64,000 bases of DNA from Mesobacillus campisalis (lineage in GTDB: Bacteria; Bacillota; Bacilli; Bacillales; Cytobacillaceae), in the NCBI RefSeq assembly GCF_000986785.1, contig NZ_LAYY01000001.1, positions 310,001 through 374,000 of the forward strand, in the 5' to 3' direction. The notes beneath the pieces were generated by a model. The model had not been told where the DNA came from, searched no databases, and was given only the letters and a program-made list of their open reading frames with translations. This document shows, in pieces, positions 51,770 through 59,907 of the stretch; within the stretch, counting starts at the first letter, position 1, and the number at the start of each line of letters is the position of its first letter. A program made the position numbers and the translations under genes.

Positions 51770-52310
51770 TTGTCTTTTGATTTTTCGATGAACCTCGGTT
51801 TCTCGCCGATGATTCTAAGCACGTTGAACTGGACTGTATATTCGATCCTATTAAAAAAATTGAACATCCCTATTCCCACACTTGTGGTTACTTTTTACAT
51901 GAGCGTAGTCGGCTTCCTGCTCACGCTCCCGTTCATTCTGAGGAACAGGGGTTGGGAATCACTGCCCCTGCTGGAAAGCTCGGAATGGGCACATCTGGCC
52001 TTCCTTGCTGTCTTTGTCTCGGGTGTCGGCTACTGGTACTGGGGAAAGGCCCTCGAAGTACTGGATGCTTCAAGGGTGTCTGTATTCCTGTACCTTGAAC
52101 CGCTCGTCACGTTCCTTGCCGCGATCCTTCTTTTACATAAAAAAGTTTTCCTCATAAGTGCCGTCGGCGGCATCATAATTATTATGGGAGTCATGATTGT
52201 CAACGGACGCCACCTGCCATTGTTATTCAGGTTCCTGGCCAGGAAGTGATAAGAGGAGGAAGCATCATGGATGTGAACGAAAAGGTGGAAAGGGTGGGAC
52301 CATTGAAAAA
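51770..52310 (+). pseudogene. Partial duplicate of EamA 3' half and cysteine dioxygenase start
   Basis: Nearly identical (about 96-97% by eye) to 43539-44080: the second EamA repeat from FDFSMNLGFSPMILSTLNW to the stop at 52249, then AAGAGGAGGAAGCATC and the first ~14 codons of cysteine dioxygenase before similarity ends. A frame from 51692 makes 185 aa whose first ~25 residues come from the GCCTGTCAC repeat. Half an EamA protein is unlikely to transport, so it is annotated as non-functional. Confidence 0.85.
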
Positions 52311-52384
52311 CTTAGCACGGTTAGACACGTCTTTCAATTTTTGAGACACTGGAACCATCCCAATGTACCCTAAACCCATAACAA

Positions 52385-52419
52385 AACACCTGAATCATTT
52401 GCAGCTAGATTCAGGTGTT
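52385..52419. terminator. Terminator of PH-domain gene
   Basis: AACACCTGAATC (52385-52396) and GATTCAGGTGTT (52408-52419), a 12-bp perfect stem just past the stop of the 52426-53097 gene. Confidence 0.85.
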
Positions 52420-52425
52420 TCCCAA

Positions 52426-53097
52426 TCAAATCGCTCTGCTTGTCGCCTTGTTCAAAATAGCATTCCCTACTCTCTCCATCTGTTCCTGGTCAAACATTTC
52501 ATCAAATTCCAATTTTCTTTTGCCATATTGAATGCGCAATCCTCTTTCCAGGAGGCCATCTTTGAACCAATTGACGTTAATGACTGTTTGATATCTGAAT
52601 TTGTCCATGAAGGTAAGGTTTTTGGTTAAAAACAATACCCTTTTATTCGTCGGGATCAGATATCCTTTTATCTCTTTCTTGCTGGATTTGTCGAATTCAC
52701 AAAAGATAAAGGTCAGAGCTTTTTCGTTCGGTTCGAAGACTCTTTCTACGAGATTCAGGAAAAATGGTTGATTGTTCTTAACTTCATTGATTTCATATGG
52801 GGAAGCGCCATTCATACCGTTCTCCAGTACTTTTACCAGCAACGCCTCAACTTCTTTTCTCTCACGCTCTTCGTTCTCTTTACGCTGCCTTTCTTGTGCT
52901 TCAGATTTTTGTTGGTTCAGCTCCCTCTGCTGTGCTCTTTTCTTTTCCTTCTCAAGTTTTTTCGCTTGCAGCTTTTGATCAGCTTCTGTCCTGTACTTAG
53001 CAACCTTTTCTCTTACCACATCAGGATCTTGCTTCCCTGCTAACACTTTTACAAAAACATCTTCAACCTTACGACTGACAGTTCGGTAAATTCCCAT
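52426..53097 (-). CDS. Coiled-coil plus PH-domain protein
   Basis: 223-aa soluble protein. Residues ~30-90 are a strongly charged coiled coil (KKLEKEKKRAQQRELNQQKS). Residues ~110-215 look like a bacterial PH (YokE-type) domain: KKEIKGYLIPTNKRVLFLT, FRYQTVINVNWFKDGLLERG and GKRKLEFDEM. ATG 53097 follows AAAAGGAGG, 12 bp after the YHYH gene, so the pair is one operon. Function unknown; perhaps membrane/envelope stress related. Confidence 0.75.
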   Translation of the reverse strand: MGIYRTVSRKVEDVFVKVLAGKQDPDVVREKVAKYRTEADQKLQAKKLEKEKKRAQQRELNQQKSEAQERQRKENEERERKEVEALLVKVLENGMNGASPYEINEVKNNQPFFLNLVERVFEPNEKALTFIFCEFDKSSKKEIKGYLIPTNKRVLFLTKNLTFMDKFRYQTVINVNWFKDGLLERGLRIQYGKRKLEFDEMFDQEQMERVGNAILNKATSRAI

Positions 53098-53109
53098 AGC
53101 GGCCTCCTT

Positions 53110-54342
53110 TTAACCAATCATTTTCTTTGCCACATAGAATCGTCTTCCCAACCATGCAAGTGCAGCTATCCCTAATCCCCCAGCAGTTGTCTGCTGATCA
53201 GCCGCTTTTTCTGCTTCATATTCTTCAAATCCTTGTTCATAGTAAAATTTATAGACTCCCTCGCCCTTTTTATATTCTTCAGGGATGGACAGCTCAGCTC
53301 CATCCTTTCCTTGGGCCAGTGCTGCGTCTCTAATTTTTACTACCTCTTTGTTCGATTCAAAACCTTCTTTATACCAATCTATGAACTTCTCATTTTTCAA
53401 ATCAGGCTTTTTATAGTCCACTAAGCTAAAAGCAGCCTCATACCCCTTCTTCACATAAAGGTCCTTTAACTCCTTGTTACCTTTTTCGTACCCTTCTTGA
53501 TAGGCTTCAATAAAGTCTTTTTCCTTTGGCGGATTATTCACATCATTTTTTCCATCTTTCTGACCTATAGTGAAGTACTCCTCTTTCTTAGCCTCTATTC
53601 GTTCGTTAGCAGCTTTGTTAAAACCTTCTTCAAAGGCTCCTTTGAGAAGTGCGTGAGCTGAATAAGTTTGAGGAATCGACATTTCGTTCTGGTTTTTCCC
53701 CAATGAATATCCTTCCTCATACGCTTTTTTCTTTTCAGCCTCTAATTTTGTTTTTCCTTCTTCATATCCTTTATCATAACCAGTTGCATAGCCACTCTTG
53801 AAAGCATCGGTTCCATTTGCAGCTCCGCTGTTACTGGAATTCCCTTGATACCCATCCTTCTGACCTTGTGCATGTCCCTGCTGCTCACCGGTTTTACCAT
53901 CTTGCTCATCTTTTTTGAATTGCACCTGCTCAGGGCTGTTGTTTATCTTGGTTTTGTCATAGTCACTAGGTGCTTCACATGGTATTCCATCATCAACCGC
54001 ATTTCCCCATCCATCCAATCTTTCAGGATCATTTGTAGCGGAATATCCTTTTGAATTCCAGTATGCAACCACTTCATCATAGGTTGCAAAGTCAGAGCAA
54101 TCCTTATCATTTCTTGTAGCAGCAGGAGCAGAACCTGACGAGCTGCCGCCAGACGAACTCCCGCCCGAATCAGAAGTTCCACCGCCATTATGATAATGGT
54201 AGCCTGTGCAAAGACCCTTTGCTTTAGACTTTTCACTACAGTTATGGCCCCCATTAGCATCTTTCCCTCCTGAATGAGCAAAAGAAGCAGTCCCAAATAC
54301 AAAAGTAAACAATAACGTTAAGATGGCGATTCTCTTATTCAT
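53110..54342 (-). CDS. YHYH and Excalibur-domain surface protein
   Basis: 410-aa exported protein. Signal peptide (RIAILTLLFTFVFGTASFAH), then the YHYH motif CTGYHYHNGGG at ~45-55, a Ser/Gly linker, then an Excalibur-like Ca-binding module (KDCSDFATYDEVVAYW; AVDDGIPCEAPSDYD). Residues ~150-370 are repeats of G-Y-x3-G-Y-x3-G type (GYATGYDKGYEEGKTK, QEGYEKGNKE, EGFNKAANE). A C-terminal helix (TTAGGLGIAALAWLGRRFYV) anchors it. Role unknown; likely cell-surface. Confidence 0.8.
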   Translation of the reverse strand: MNKRIAILTLLFTFVFGTASFAHSGGKDANGGHNCSEKSKAKGLCTGYHYHNGGGTSDSGGSSSGGSSSGSAPAATRNDKDCSDFATYDEVVAYWNSKGYSATNDPERLDGWGNAVDDGIPCEAPSDYDKTKINNSPEQVQFKKDEQDGKTGEQQGHAQGQKDGYQGNSSNSGAANGTDAFKSGYATGYDKGYEEGKTKLEAEKKKAYEEGYSLGKNQNEMSIPQTYSAHALLKGAFEEGFNKAANERIEAKKEEYFTIGQKDGKNDVNNPPKEKDFIEAYQEGYEKGNKELKDLYVKKGYEAAFSLVDYKKPDLKNEKFIDWYKEGFESNKEVVKIRDAALAQGKDGAELSIPEEYKKGEGVYKFYYEQGFEEYEAEKAADQQTTAGGLGIAALAWLGRRFYVAKKMIG

Positions 54343-54473
54343 TTTTCTCCCCCTAAAAATAACTATGTCGCCTTTTTTATGTTACTTATATTGTTTTTCA
54401 AATTTATTTTAAGATAGGTTCCACATATTTACAATACATATTCAGGAAATCCATCATTTTATTCCCAACAAAA

Positions 54474-54505
54474 AAACTCAATCTCTTTCAGACTGAGTTT
54501 CTTGT
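54474..54505. terminator. Terminator-like hairpin
   Basis: AAACTCA (54474-54480) and TGAGTTT (54494-54500), followed by CTTGTTAATTTT. It lies between the 112-aa ORF and the YHYH promoter. Confidence 0.6.
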
Positions 54506-54585
54506 TAATTTTCTTTAGTATTCTATTAATTATAGCCTCAGCCAACCATTTAGAAGAAATCCCGTATGGAAATAGAAATAAAAAA

Positions 54586-54620
54586 TAGCCTGTCACCGAA
54601 TTTCTTTTAGTAACAGGCTA
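54586..54620 (-). terminator. Terminator resembling the GCCTGTCAC repeat
   Basis: TAGCCTGTCAC (54586-54596) and GTAACAGGCTA (54610-54620) with A/T runs outside. The stem is a short relative of the dispersed repeat, placed 5 bp past the 54626 stop. Confidence 0.7.
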
Positions 54621-54625
54621 ACAAT

Positions 54626-54964
54626 TTATCTTCCTACTCTTTCTAATATCCAGTCTTGAATTTCATCTTTTAAATCAATGCTAACCTTCAACTTGCCCAG
54701 CAATACTCCTTTTCCAAAAATGTTGAGTTCAGGGGTAAATGCTTCTTTCACACCTTCAATTGTATAAGTGACTGTTTCAATATGTCGAACAGGAATTCTA
54801 ACAATATTTATAAGCCCCTCACTTACAAGATAGCCGTTCTCTATTTTTATTTTATTGGTTTTCCAACTAAACTCCGGTTCTGAAACCGTTTCACCAGATT
54901 GTTTAACACCCGAGGTTTGTCGTTGGTTGATTTGATTCGACAAATTTCGAGTGGTGACAGGCAC
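54626..54964 (-). pseudogene. Probable 5'-truncated PH-like gene fused to repeat
   Basis: 112-aa frame. The first ~19 residues (MPVTTRNLSNQINQRQTSG) are translated from a GCCTGTCAC repeat; the remainder (FSWKTNKIKIENGYLVSEGL, VRIPVRHIETVTYTIEGVKE) is PH/SHOCT-like. No ribosome binding site precedes the ATG. The element seems to have replaced the original 5' end. It might still be expressed as a chimera. Confidence 0.55.
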
Positions 54965-54965
54965 C
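54906..54965. repeat. GCCTGTCAC palindromic repeat
   Basis: AACACCCGAGGTTTGTCG and CGACAAATTTCGAGTGGTGACAGGCACC are the two arms (left outer arm worn). It lies between the PH-like fragment and the helicase-nuclease fragment, both truncated. Confidence 0.75.
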
Positions 54966-54980
54966 TCTTATAATGGCCAG

Positions 54981-55147
54981 GTCAATTCGGGATCCCCCAC
55001 ATCCCCACTTGTGTGGTAACTTCGTATCCGAGATTTCTTAGCTGCTTATACACTTGCTCTTCGAACGGGGAGTCGAAGTGCAGTTCTTTTTGCTGCACGT
55101 GTGTGTTTACATTTTCATTGATTTCCTGGACGACGGCGATGATTTGC
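54981..55147 (-). pseudogene. Remnant of helicase with Vsr-like nuclease domain
   Basis: An open frame without start, minus strand, stop 54981-54983: NVNTHVQQKELHFDSPFEEQ then VYKQLRNLGYEVTTQVGMWG. This matches the beginning of the REase domain (MTES_1575/Vsr-like) found at the C-terminus of large DUF4011/AAA_11-type superfamily 1 helicases, where F-x-S-x-F-E-x-x-V and Q-V-G are typical. Everything before and after is missing. It marks a lost defence-type gene. Confidence 0.65.
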
Positions 55148-55186
55148 TAATGCTCACCTAGGCACTCCTTTGGCTTTTTTATATAC

Positions 55187-56494
55187 TCAACTTAAAACTT
55201 GTTGGTCATTGTCTATCGGATTAATAATCTCTTCTAAAATTTCGTTCTTATTCTTAAAGTTTAGGAAAAACATTAACGTTGAGTCAATAATTCTAAGTCT
55301 TCTATTTACCCGATCATAATCGAACAATGGCGGTGTGATCATTTTTTTACTTTGCTTATCTGCTAATCCATGTAGCAAATTAGTCATATCTGAAGTTCGG
55401 ACATCTAGACTTCTATGATGAATATTCTTTATTCTTTCATGCAGTTCTGTTTTACTTATTCCGTCCCTTAACCCATTAATATCGCTTTCGACAATAACTC
55501 TTACTAGATAATAAGGAAGATATAATCCGTTAATATATTGCCCGCTGTCGGAAATGCTTTCTAATGATCTTAAATGACTCGATGCATACTCTTCAACTTT
55601 TTTCTCAATAGCCTTTTCCAGATATTCTTGGTTATCAATTTCAGTTAGATAATCTTCGGTTTCAGTTATTCCTGCAAATAAACTTAACTCTTTGCACAAC
55701 TCCTGTACTATGCCAATATTCCCAAATGCGATCTCCTTAATTTCTGATTTTATTGTTTCAGAAATATTAATATTTAGCAATTGTGAACCCGTTTGTATTA
55801 CAGCTTCAAAATCCTCAGGCAACCAGGGTTCTACTGGTATTTCTATTATTCTATCGATTAAATCTCTATTAAATTGCAATAACCGGTTTCTTTCTCTCCA
55901 AATCCCCAATATAATGAACCGTACATTATTTTCTTGAAATAACCTTAAATCAAAAGCCAATAACTTTTGTACCTCTTCATTTAAATAATGGAAGTTCTCA
56001 ATAATAACAAATTTATTAAATTCAATTTTTCTTAGTAATTCACTTACATCTTGACTGATTTCTAAATTATATTCTATGTATTCTGATTGTTCTTTATTAC
56101 TATTAGTTCCTGTTATTTTTCCGGAAGCCTCTACACTACCTTCTCCAAAAAAAGGTAACATTGCTTTAAATGTTGTTTTCAGCAAGGTTTCACCAGAACT
56201 TCCAGTTACTTGTTCTTGTGAACTAGAGATTTTAATATCTAATTGTCTTAATAAGGAAGAATAAATATCTTTTGTTGTCATGTTTGTACTACAACCTATT
56301 GTGATAGCATTCGTAGATGATATATGTTTTTGAACTAAAGCAGATTTCCCTTGCTTTGATGCTCCGTATATTACTATGTGTTTATCACCTTTTAATTCTT
56401 CCTCCAATTTGGTGTCTACATTTTCTCTGGATAGATAACTTAGAACCTTTTCTTTTTTTACACCAAATACATCTTTTATTTTATTTTTACTCAC
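55187..56494 (-). CDS. AAA/STAND-like ATPase of unknown function
   Basis: 435-aa protein. GTG 56494 follows AAGGAGG. Walker A IVIYGASKQGKSALVQ at residues ~40-55, a Walker-B-like KFVIIENFHYLN near 165, then sensor-type FIILGIWRERNRLLQF. The C-terminal ~180 residues are helical and may hold a winged helix (GISKTELHERIKNIHHRS). It resembles Orc/Cdc6- or AAA_16-like ATPases seen in defence islands. No effector domain recognised and no intact partner adjacent; the neighbour on its 3' side is a helicase remnant. Confidence 0.75.
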   Translation of the reverse strand: MSKNKIKDVFGVKKEKVLSYLSRENVDTKLEEELKGDKHIVIYGASKQGKSALVQKHISSTNAITIGCSTNMTTKDIYSSLLRQLDIKISSSQEQVTGSSGETLLKTTFKAMLPFFGEGSVEASGKITGTNSNKEQSEYIEYNLEISQDVSELLRKIEFNKFVIIENFHYLNEEVQKLLAFDLRLFQENNVRFIILGIWRERNRLLQFNRDLIDRIIEIPVEPWLPEDFEAVIQTGSQLLNINISETIKSEIKEIAFGNIGIVQELCKELSLFAGITETEDYLTEIDNQEYLEKAIEKKVEEYASSHLRSLESISDSGQYINGLYLPYYLVRVIVESDINGLRDGISKTELHERIKNIHHRSLDVRTSDMTNLLHGLADKQSKKMITPPLFDYDRVNRRLRIIDSTLMFFLNFKNKNEILEEIINPIDNDQQVLS

Positions 56495-56831
56495 CCATTA
56501 CTTCCTCCTTAGGATACTGTATAAATGAAGCGTACTTAATCATTGTTAGTTAAGAAATATAAGTAAACCTACTCATTAATAATATAATTCAATAAAGAAA
56601 AGAAATTTCCTCCTTCACTTAGTACACATGAAGACCTGCTGTTTTTCCTGACTTTACTTAGCTAGCATTTGTTATAGGTAGTTCTTGAAACTTGTATTAG
56701 AATTATGAATTGACAATTTAATTTGTTTTTTCAATTATCAAATATTATTTTCCCCATACAATATTTATATTCAAAATCATATTAAGGGTAAGAGTTTTAT
56801 GTGACCATGAAGTAGTTGGTTCTTATACAAA

Positions 56832-57284
56832 ATGGTGATAGCATTTACAACTGCCTTTCGAATAACGTCGCAAGTTCAATATGCCACTGAGATTAATGGT
56901 GTCAGGGAATTCTTTGAGAAAAAGGAAGAGGCTATGCTTTACCTTTTTGATTAAGGTGTAAGGAATTTTCAATATTTAACTAAAGAGGCTGCCGATTATA
57001 AAGGCAAAACCAAACTTCCATCCTATGAATTTTGGCATATAGAGAATAGGGTTGGGTATGTTGTCTTTGATAATGAGTTCTATGTTTCAGTAAACAATGA
57101 GATAATAAAACGGAAAGCATTTGTTTGGAGGTTTGTAGGATATGGAAGGAGCATGTTCGCTCGGACAGAGGAAGAACTTAAAGAAAAAGTTATTCATCAA
57201 ATAAAGGAATACAACGAGGATCCAAAAGGGTATGGCTATAATACCTATCCTTTTTACACTCGATATTACAGAGCAAAACAGTAG
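56832..57284 (+). pseudogene. Hypothetical gene with internal stop
   Basis: A 151-codon frame from ATG 56832 to TAG 57284 is interrupted once by TAA at 56952-56954. Both parts read as protein: NGVREFFEKKEEAMLYLFD before, and FQYLTKEAADYKGKTKLPSY, EFWHIENRVGYVVFDNEFYV, EELKEKVIHQIKEYNED after. One nonsense change explains it. No family recognised. Bases 56495-56831 upstream hold no gene. Confidence 0.6.
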
Positions 57285-57324
57285 AAACCGTTATTCGACA
57301 ACTTAATTGAGAGTTGGAGAGAAT

Positions 57325-58254
57325 ATGGACTTTATTTCACTTGATTTTGAAATTGCCAATAATAATCTAAATAGTGCTTGTTCAATGGGAATGGTTTTTG
57401 TAAAAGAGAATCAAATTATCGATGAATCATATTATTTAATTCAGCCGCCTACCTTAGAGTTTGATAATAAAATGATGTCTGTTCATGGGATAAAACCATC
57501 CGATGTTATTTCTGCTCCCTCCTTCGAGGTTATCTGGAAGGGAATAGAGCATCACTTCAAGCAAACTACAATTATCGCTCATAATGCTCAATTCGATATG
57601 AGTGTGTTGCACGCTTGTTTAAATGAATACTCCATAGAAATGCCTGATTTTAACTACATATGCAGCATTCCAATCAGCACTCGAGCATCCCGAGGATATA
57701 AACTATCCAACTCCTTAAAAGACCGCTGCCAACATTTCGGTATCCAGCTCCATGACCACCATAACTCTATGGCAGATGCACGTGCTGCTGCAGAATTAGT
57801 AATAAAATCCATTGAAATGAAAAAGTGCAAATCCATTCAATCATATATTAATAGGCATAGCAGCCTGCCAGTGAGAAAGTTTTCAGAATTAAAGCCACAG
57901 ACGCATTTCATCAAAAGAAAAAACTTCAATAAGGTAAATATCTCCGAAATAGCCGCAACTGTTGAAAGCTTCAACGAGAATCATCCATTTAACAATAAAA
58001 ATGTAGTTTTTACAGGTACACTCCAAAATATAGATCGACAAACTGCCGTGCAACATGTTGTAAATTTGGGCGGAGTAATTAAGTCAGGGGTTTCCAGTAA
58101 AACCAACTACCTGGTCGTTGGTCACCAGGATCAATCTCTTGTAGGGGAAAGTGGCCTTAGTACAAAAGAAGTAAAGGCACAAAGTCTTATTGAAAAAGGA
58201 ATAGATTTAACAATTTTGGGTGAGCAGCAGTTTTTTGAGATGTTAGGTATTTGA
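57325..58254 (+). CDS. DnaQ-like 3'-5' exonuclease with BRCT domain
   Basis: 309-aa protein. ATG 57325 has TTGGAGAG upstream; a TTG at 57307 is less likely. Residues 1-170 are a DEDDh exonuclease: Exo I FISLDFEIAN, Exo II TIIAHNAQFDMSVL, Exo III HHNSMADARAAAELV. Residues ~225-309 are a BRCT domain like that of NAD-dependent DNA ligase (NKNVVFTGTLQNIDRQTAVQ; VNLGGVIKSGVSSKTNYLVV). The union suggests a DNA-repair or defence nuclease targeted by BRCT. Stand-alone gene. Confidence 0.88.
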   Translation: MDFISLDFEIANNNLNSACSMGMVFVKENQIIDESYYLIQPPTLEFDNKMMSVHGIKPSDVISAPSFEVIWKGIEHHFKQTTIIAHNAQFDMSVLHACLNEYSIEMPDFNYICSIPISTRASRGYKLSNSLKDRCQHFGIQLHDHHNSMADARAAAELVIKSIEMKKCKSIQSYINRHSSLPVRKFSELKPQTHFIKRKNFNKVNISEIAATVESFNENHPFNNKNVVFTGTLQNIDRQTAVQHVVNLGGVIKSGVSSKTNYLVVGHQDQSLVGESGLSTKEVKAQSLIEKGIDLTILGEQQFFEMLGI

Positions 58255-58487
58255 TAGAAGAAAGGTCTATTCCTAACAATCTTCAAAAAAAATCATGCAT
58301 TTAAGTACAAGCAATACATTGCACTAAACAAATTACCCTCTGATGTTAGTTTTAAGGAAAATTAGTAGAACAAGATGAGACCTAGTTCATCAGACACAAG
58401 CTTGAATTTGTTTGATCATGGAAACTACCGTGAGACCAGGATAAGAACTTGGAAGGTGGAAACCCTGCTTAATGATCGTCCTACTGG

Positions 58488-58528
58488 ACATTCTCAATGT
58501 TCTTCAAAAACACCAGTTGATCAAAATT
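58488..58528 (+). repeat. Short copy of putP downstream sequence
   Basis: ACATTCTCAATGTTCTTCAA then AAACACC matches 41686-41711, the flank after putP that is also copied at 44770-44797. Third occurrence in the window. The rest of 58255-58597 shows no gene. Confidence 0.6.
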
Positions 58529-58597
58529 TCTGGATATCATCTAGACAGTGTTGAATTTTTCGTCTCCATCTCACTTCTTTTAAATCAGAATTCTGAA

Positions 58598-59127
58598 TTA
58601 TGGTTTACTTCTATGTAAGCTTAATAACATGAAAAGTGCCTGCAAGCACCCGGGTTTGTCGGTGATTAAATTCGACAAATTTAGGGTGGTGACAGGCACC
58701 TCTTCTTTAGACAACTTTGTTTTCTGTCGTTCCCATCCATCCGGAAAGACTTCTGGTAAGTTAAGAATTGTACTTTCTCTTGCTAATAAATCTAAGAGTT
58801 TTTCTATATCCGTTGGTTCTTCAAAGTATTCTGTGTAGTGAAGCGGAAGAAAGACTCTCTCAACACTGAATGAAATTGATTGGACTAGTTGATTAAGCTC
58901 TGTTGATATTTGTCTTAATTCTTCAATCCTAAATGTTTCAATTTTACCATTAGCTATAGCCTCTGCCTTTAAATGTGCAACCCTGCTATTTCTAATTGCA
59001 GTTGCTTTATCAAGCAGATCTGAAACCTTACTGTCAAAACGCTGTTCTTTGAAAATTTCTTTTAATTGAGCTCTATATTGTGAATTTGTATTTTTTAAAA
59101 CATTATTCTTAAATTTGGGGAGTGGTT
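58598..59127 (-). pseudogene. 5'-truncated HEPN-like (AbiU2-type?) gene
   Basis: A minus-strand frame open from a TAA near 59128 to the stop at 58598 without a start codon in place. It reads AQLKEIFKEQRFDSKVSDLL, DKATAIRNSRVAHLKAEAIA, IEELRQISTELNQLVQSISF, FPDGWERQKTKLSKEE. R-N-S-R-V-A-H fits a HEPN R-x(4-6)-H motif, as in AbiU2-like abortive infection proteins (inference). The last ~30 residues come from an inserted GCCTGTCAC repeat. Truncated at both ends. Confidence 0.6.
58636..58702. repeat. GCCTGTCAC repeat inside the HEPN-like remnant
   Basis: GTGCCTGCAAGCACCCGGGT and CGACAAATTTAGGGTGGTGACAGGCACC form the two arms. It replaces the 3' end of the remnant's reading frame. Confidence 0.8.
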
Positions 59128-59444
59128 ATTAAATCTCCACCTTTGTCAGTGAAGGTTTTTGTTATTATTACAATGTTCATGTCATAAAGGTTTTGTTGAA
59201 TCGATGAAAAAAAATGGTGTTGCTCGGTTTACAAAAAGGCTGAAGGGGAATTGTTTAATTTGTTCTAAAATAAATATATTTGTGTTAAGTGTTACTAATT
59301 CTGAAAAGAATACAGCAATACCCTGTTTATATTCCTAAAGGAATTTCTGGTCAAGAATTTCGTGAATACTCACTTCAGAAAGTCCCATTTATCTCCACCT
59401 ACCTAACAAATTTCTAATTTAATGATTCGTTCATTTTTATAAAA
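59128..59444. other. Intergenic region, no gene seen
   Basis: 317 bp, AT-rich, between the HEPN-like remnant and the 147-aa gene. No clear ORF, hairpin or repeat recognised. Confidence 0.35.
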
Positions 59445-59888
59445 TTAATATTTTTCACTTACATAACTCTTAGAATATAAATTTCTTATTACCGAGTTTG
59501 TACTTGGTGATGAGAATATCTCCTGAAGATTTTTTAAAAAATCTTCCTCGCTTTTTGCTACAAAATCAAATGTTTCTGGGTCAAGATCTTCAAATTCCTC
59601 ATCATCTTTTATATTTCTATCAATCGCAACAGGATAATCGTGTTCAGGCTGAGAATAAAGTGTAAATAATGTATATGTATATCCATCTAACATTGGGGCA
59701 ACTATTTCAAAACTTGTTGCCAAACCGTATTCAATATCACTATTTTTTAATCTTTTGGTATTCAATTTAATAAACAAAGTATCACCAACTCGTTTTTCAA
59801 AAAAGTCCGCTTGCATTTTTAAGATTCCATGTGGTGTATCATTCAAATCATTTTTACTCAATTTACCAAATGTCCATAGATCCTTCAT
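59445..59888 (-). CDS. Unknown 147-aa partner of EEP nuclease
   Basis: ATG 59888 is set by GGAGGAATTAATT just before it; the longer frame from 59921 overlaps the nuclease end. Soluble acidic protein: KDLWTFGKLSKNDLNDTPHG at the start, GYTYTLFTLYSQPEHDYPVA in the middle, DDEEFEDLDPETFDFVAKSE near 100. No family recognised. It begins 19 bp after the nuclease gene, so they are co-translated; it may be a cofactor, inhibitor or antitoxin for it. Confidence 0.75.
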   Translation of the reverse strand: MKDLWTFGKLSKNDLNDTPHGILKMQADFFEKRVGDTLFIKLNTKRLKNSDIEYGLATSFEIVAPMLDGYTYTLFTLYSQPEHDYPVAIDRNIKDDEEFEDLDPETFDFVAKSEEDFLKNLQEIFSSPSTNSVIRNLYSKSYVSEKY

Positions 59889-59907
59889 AATTAATTCCTC
59901 CACTTTT

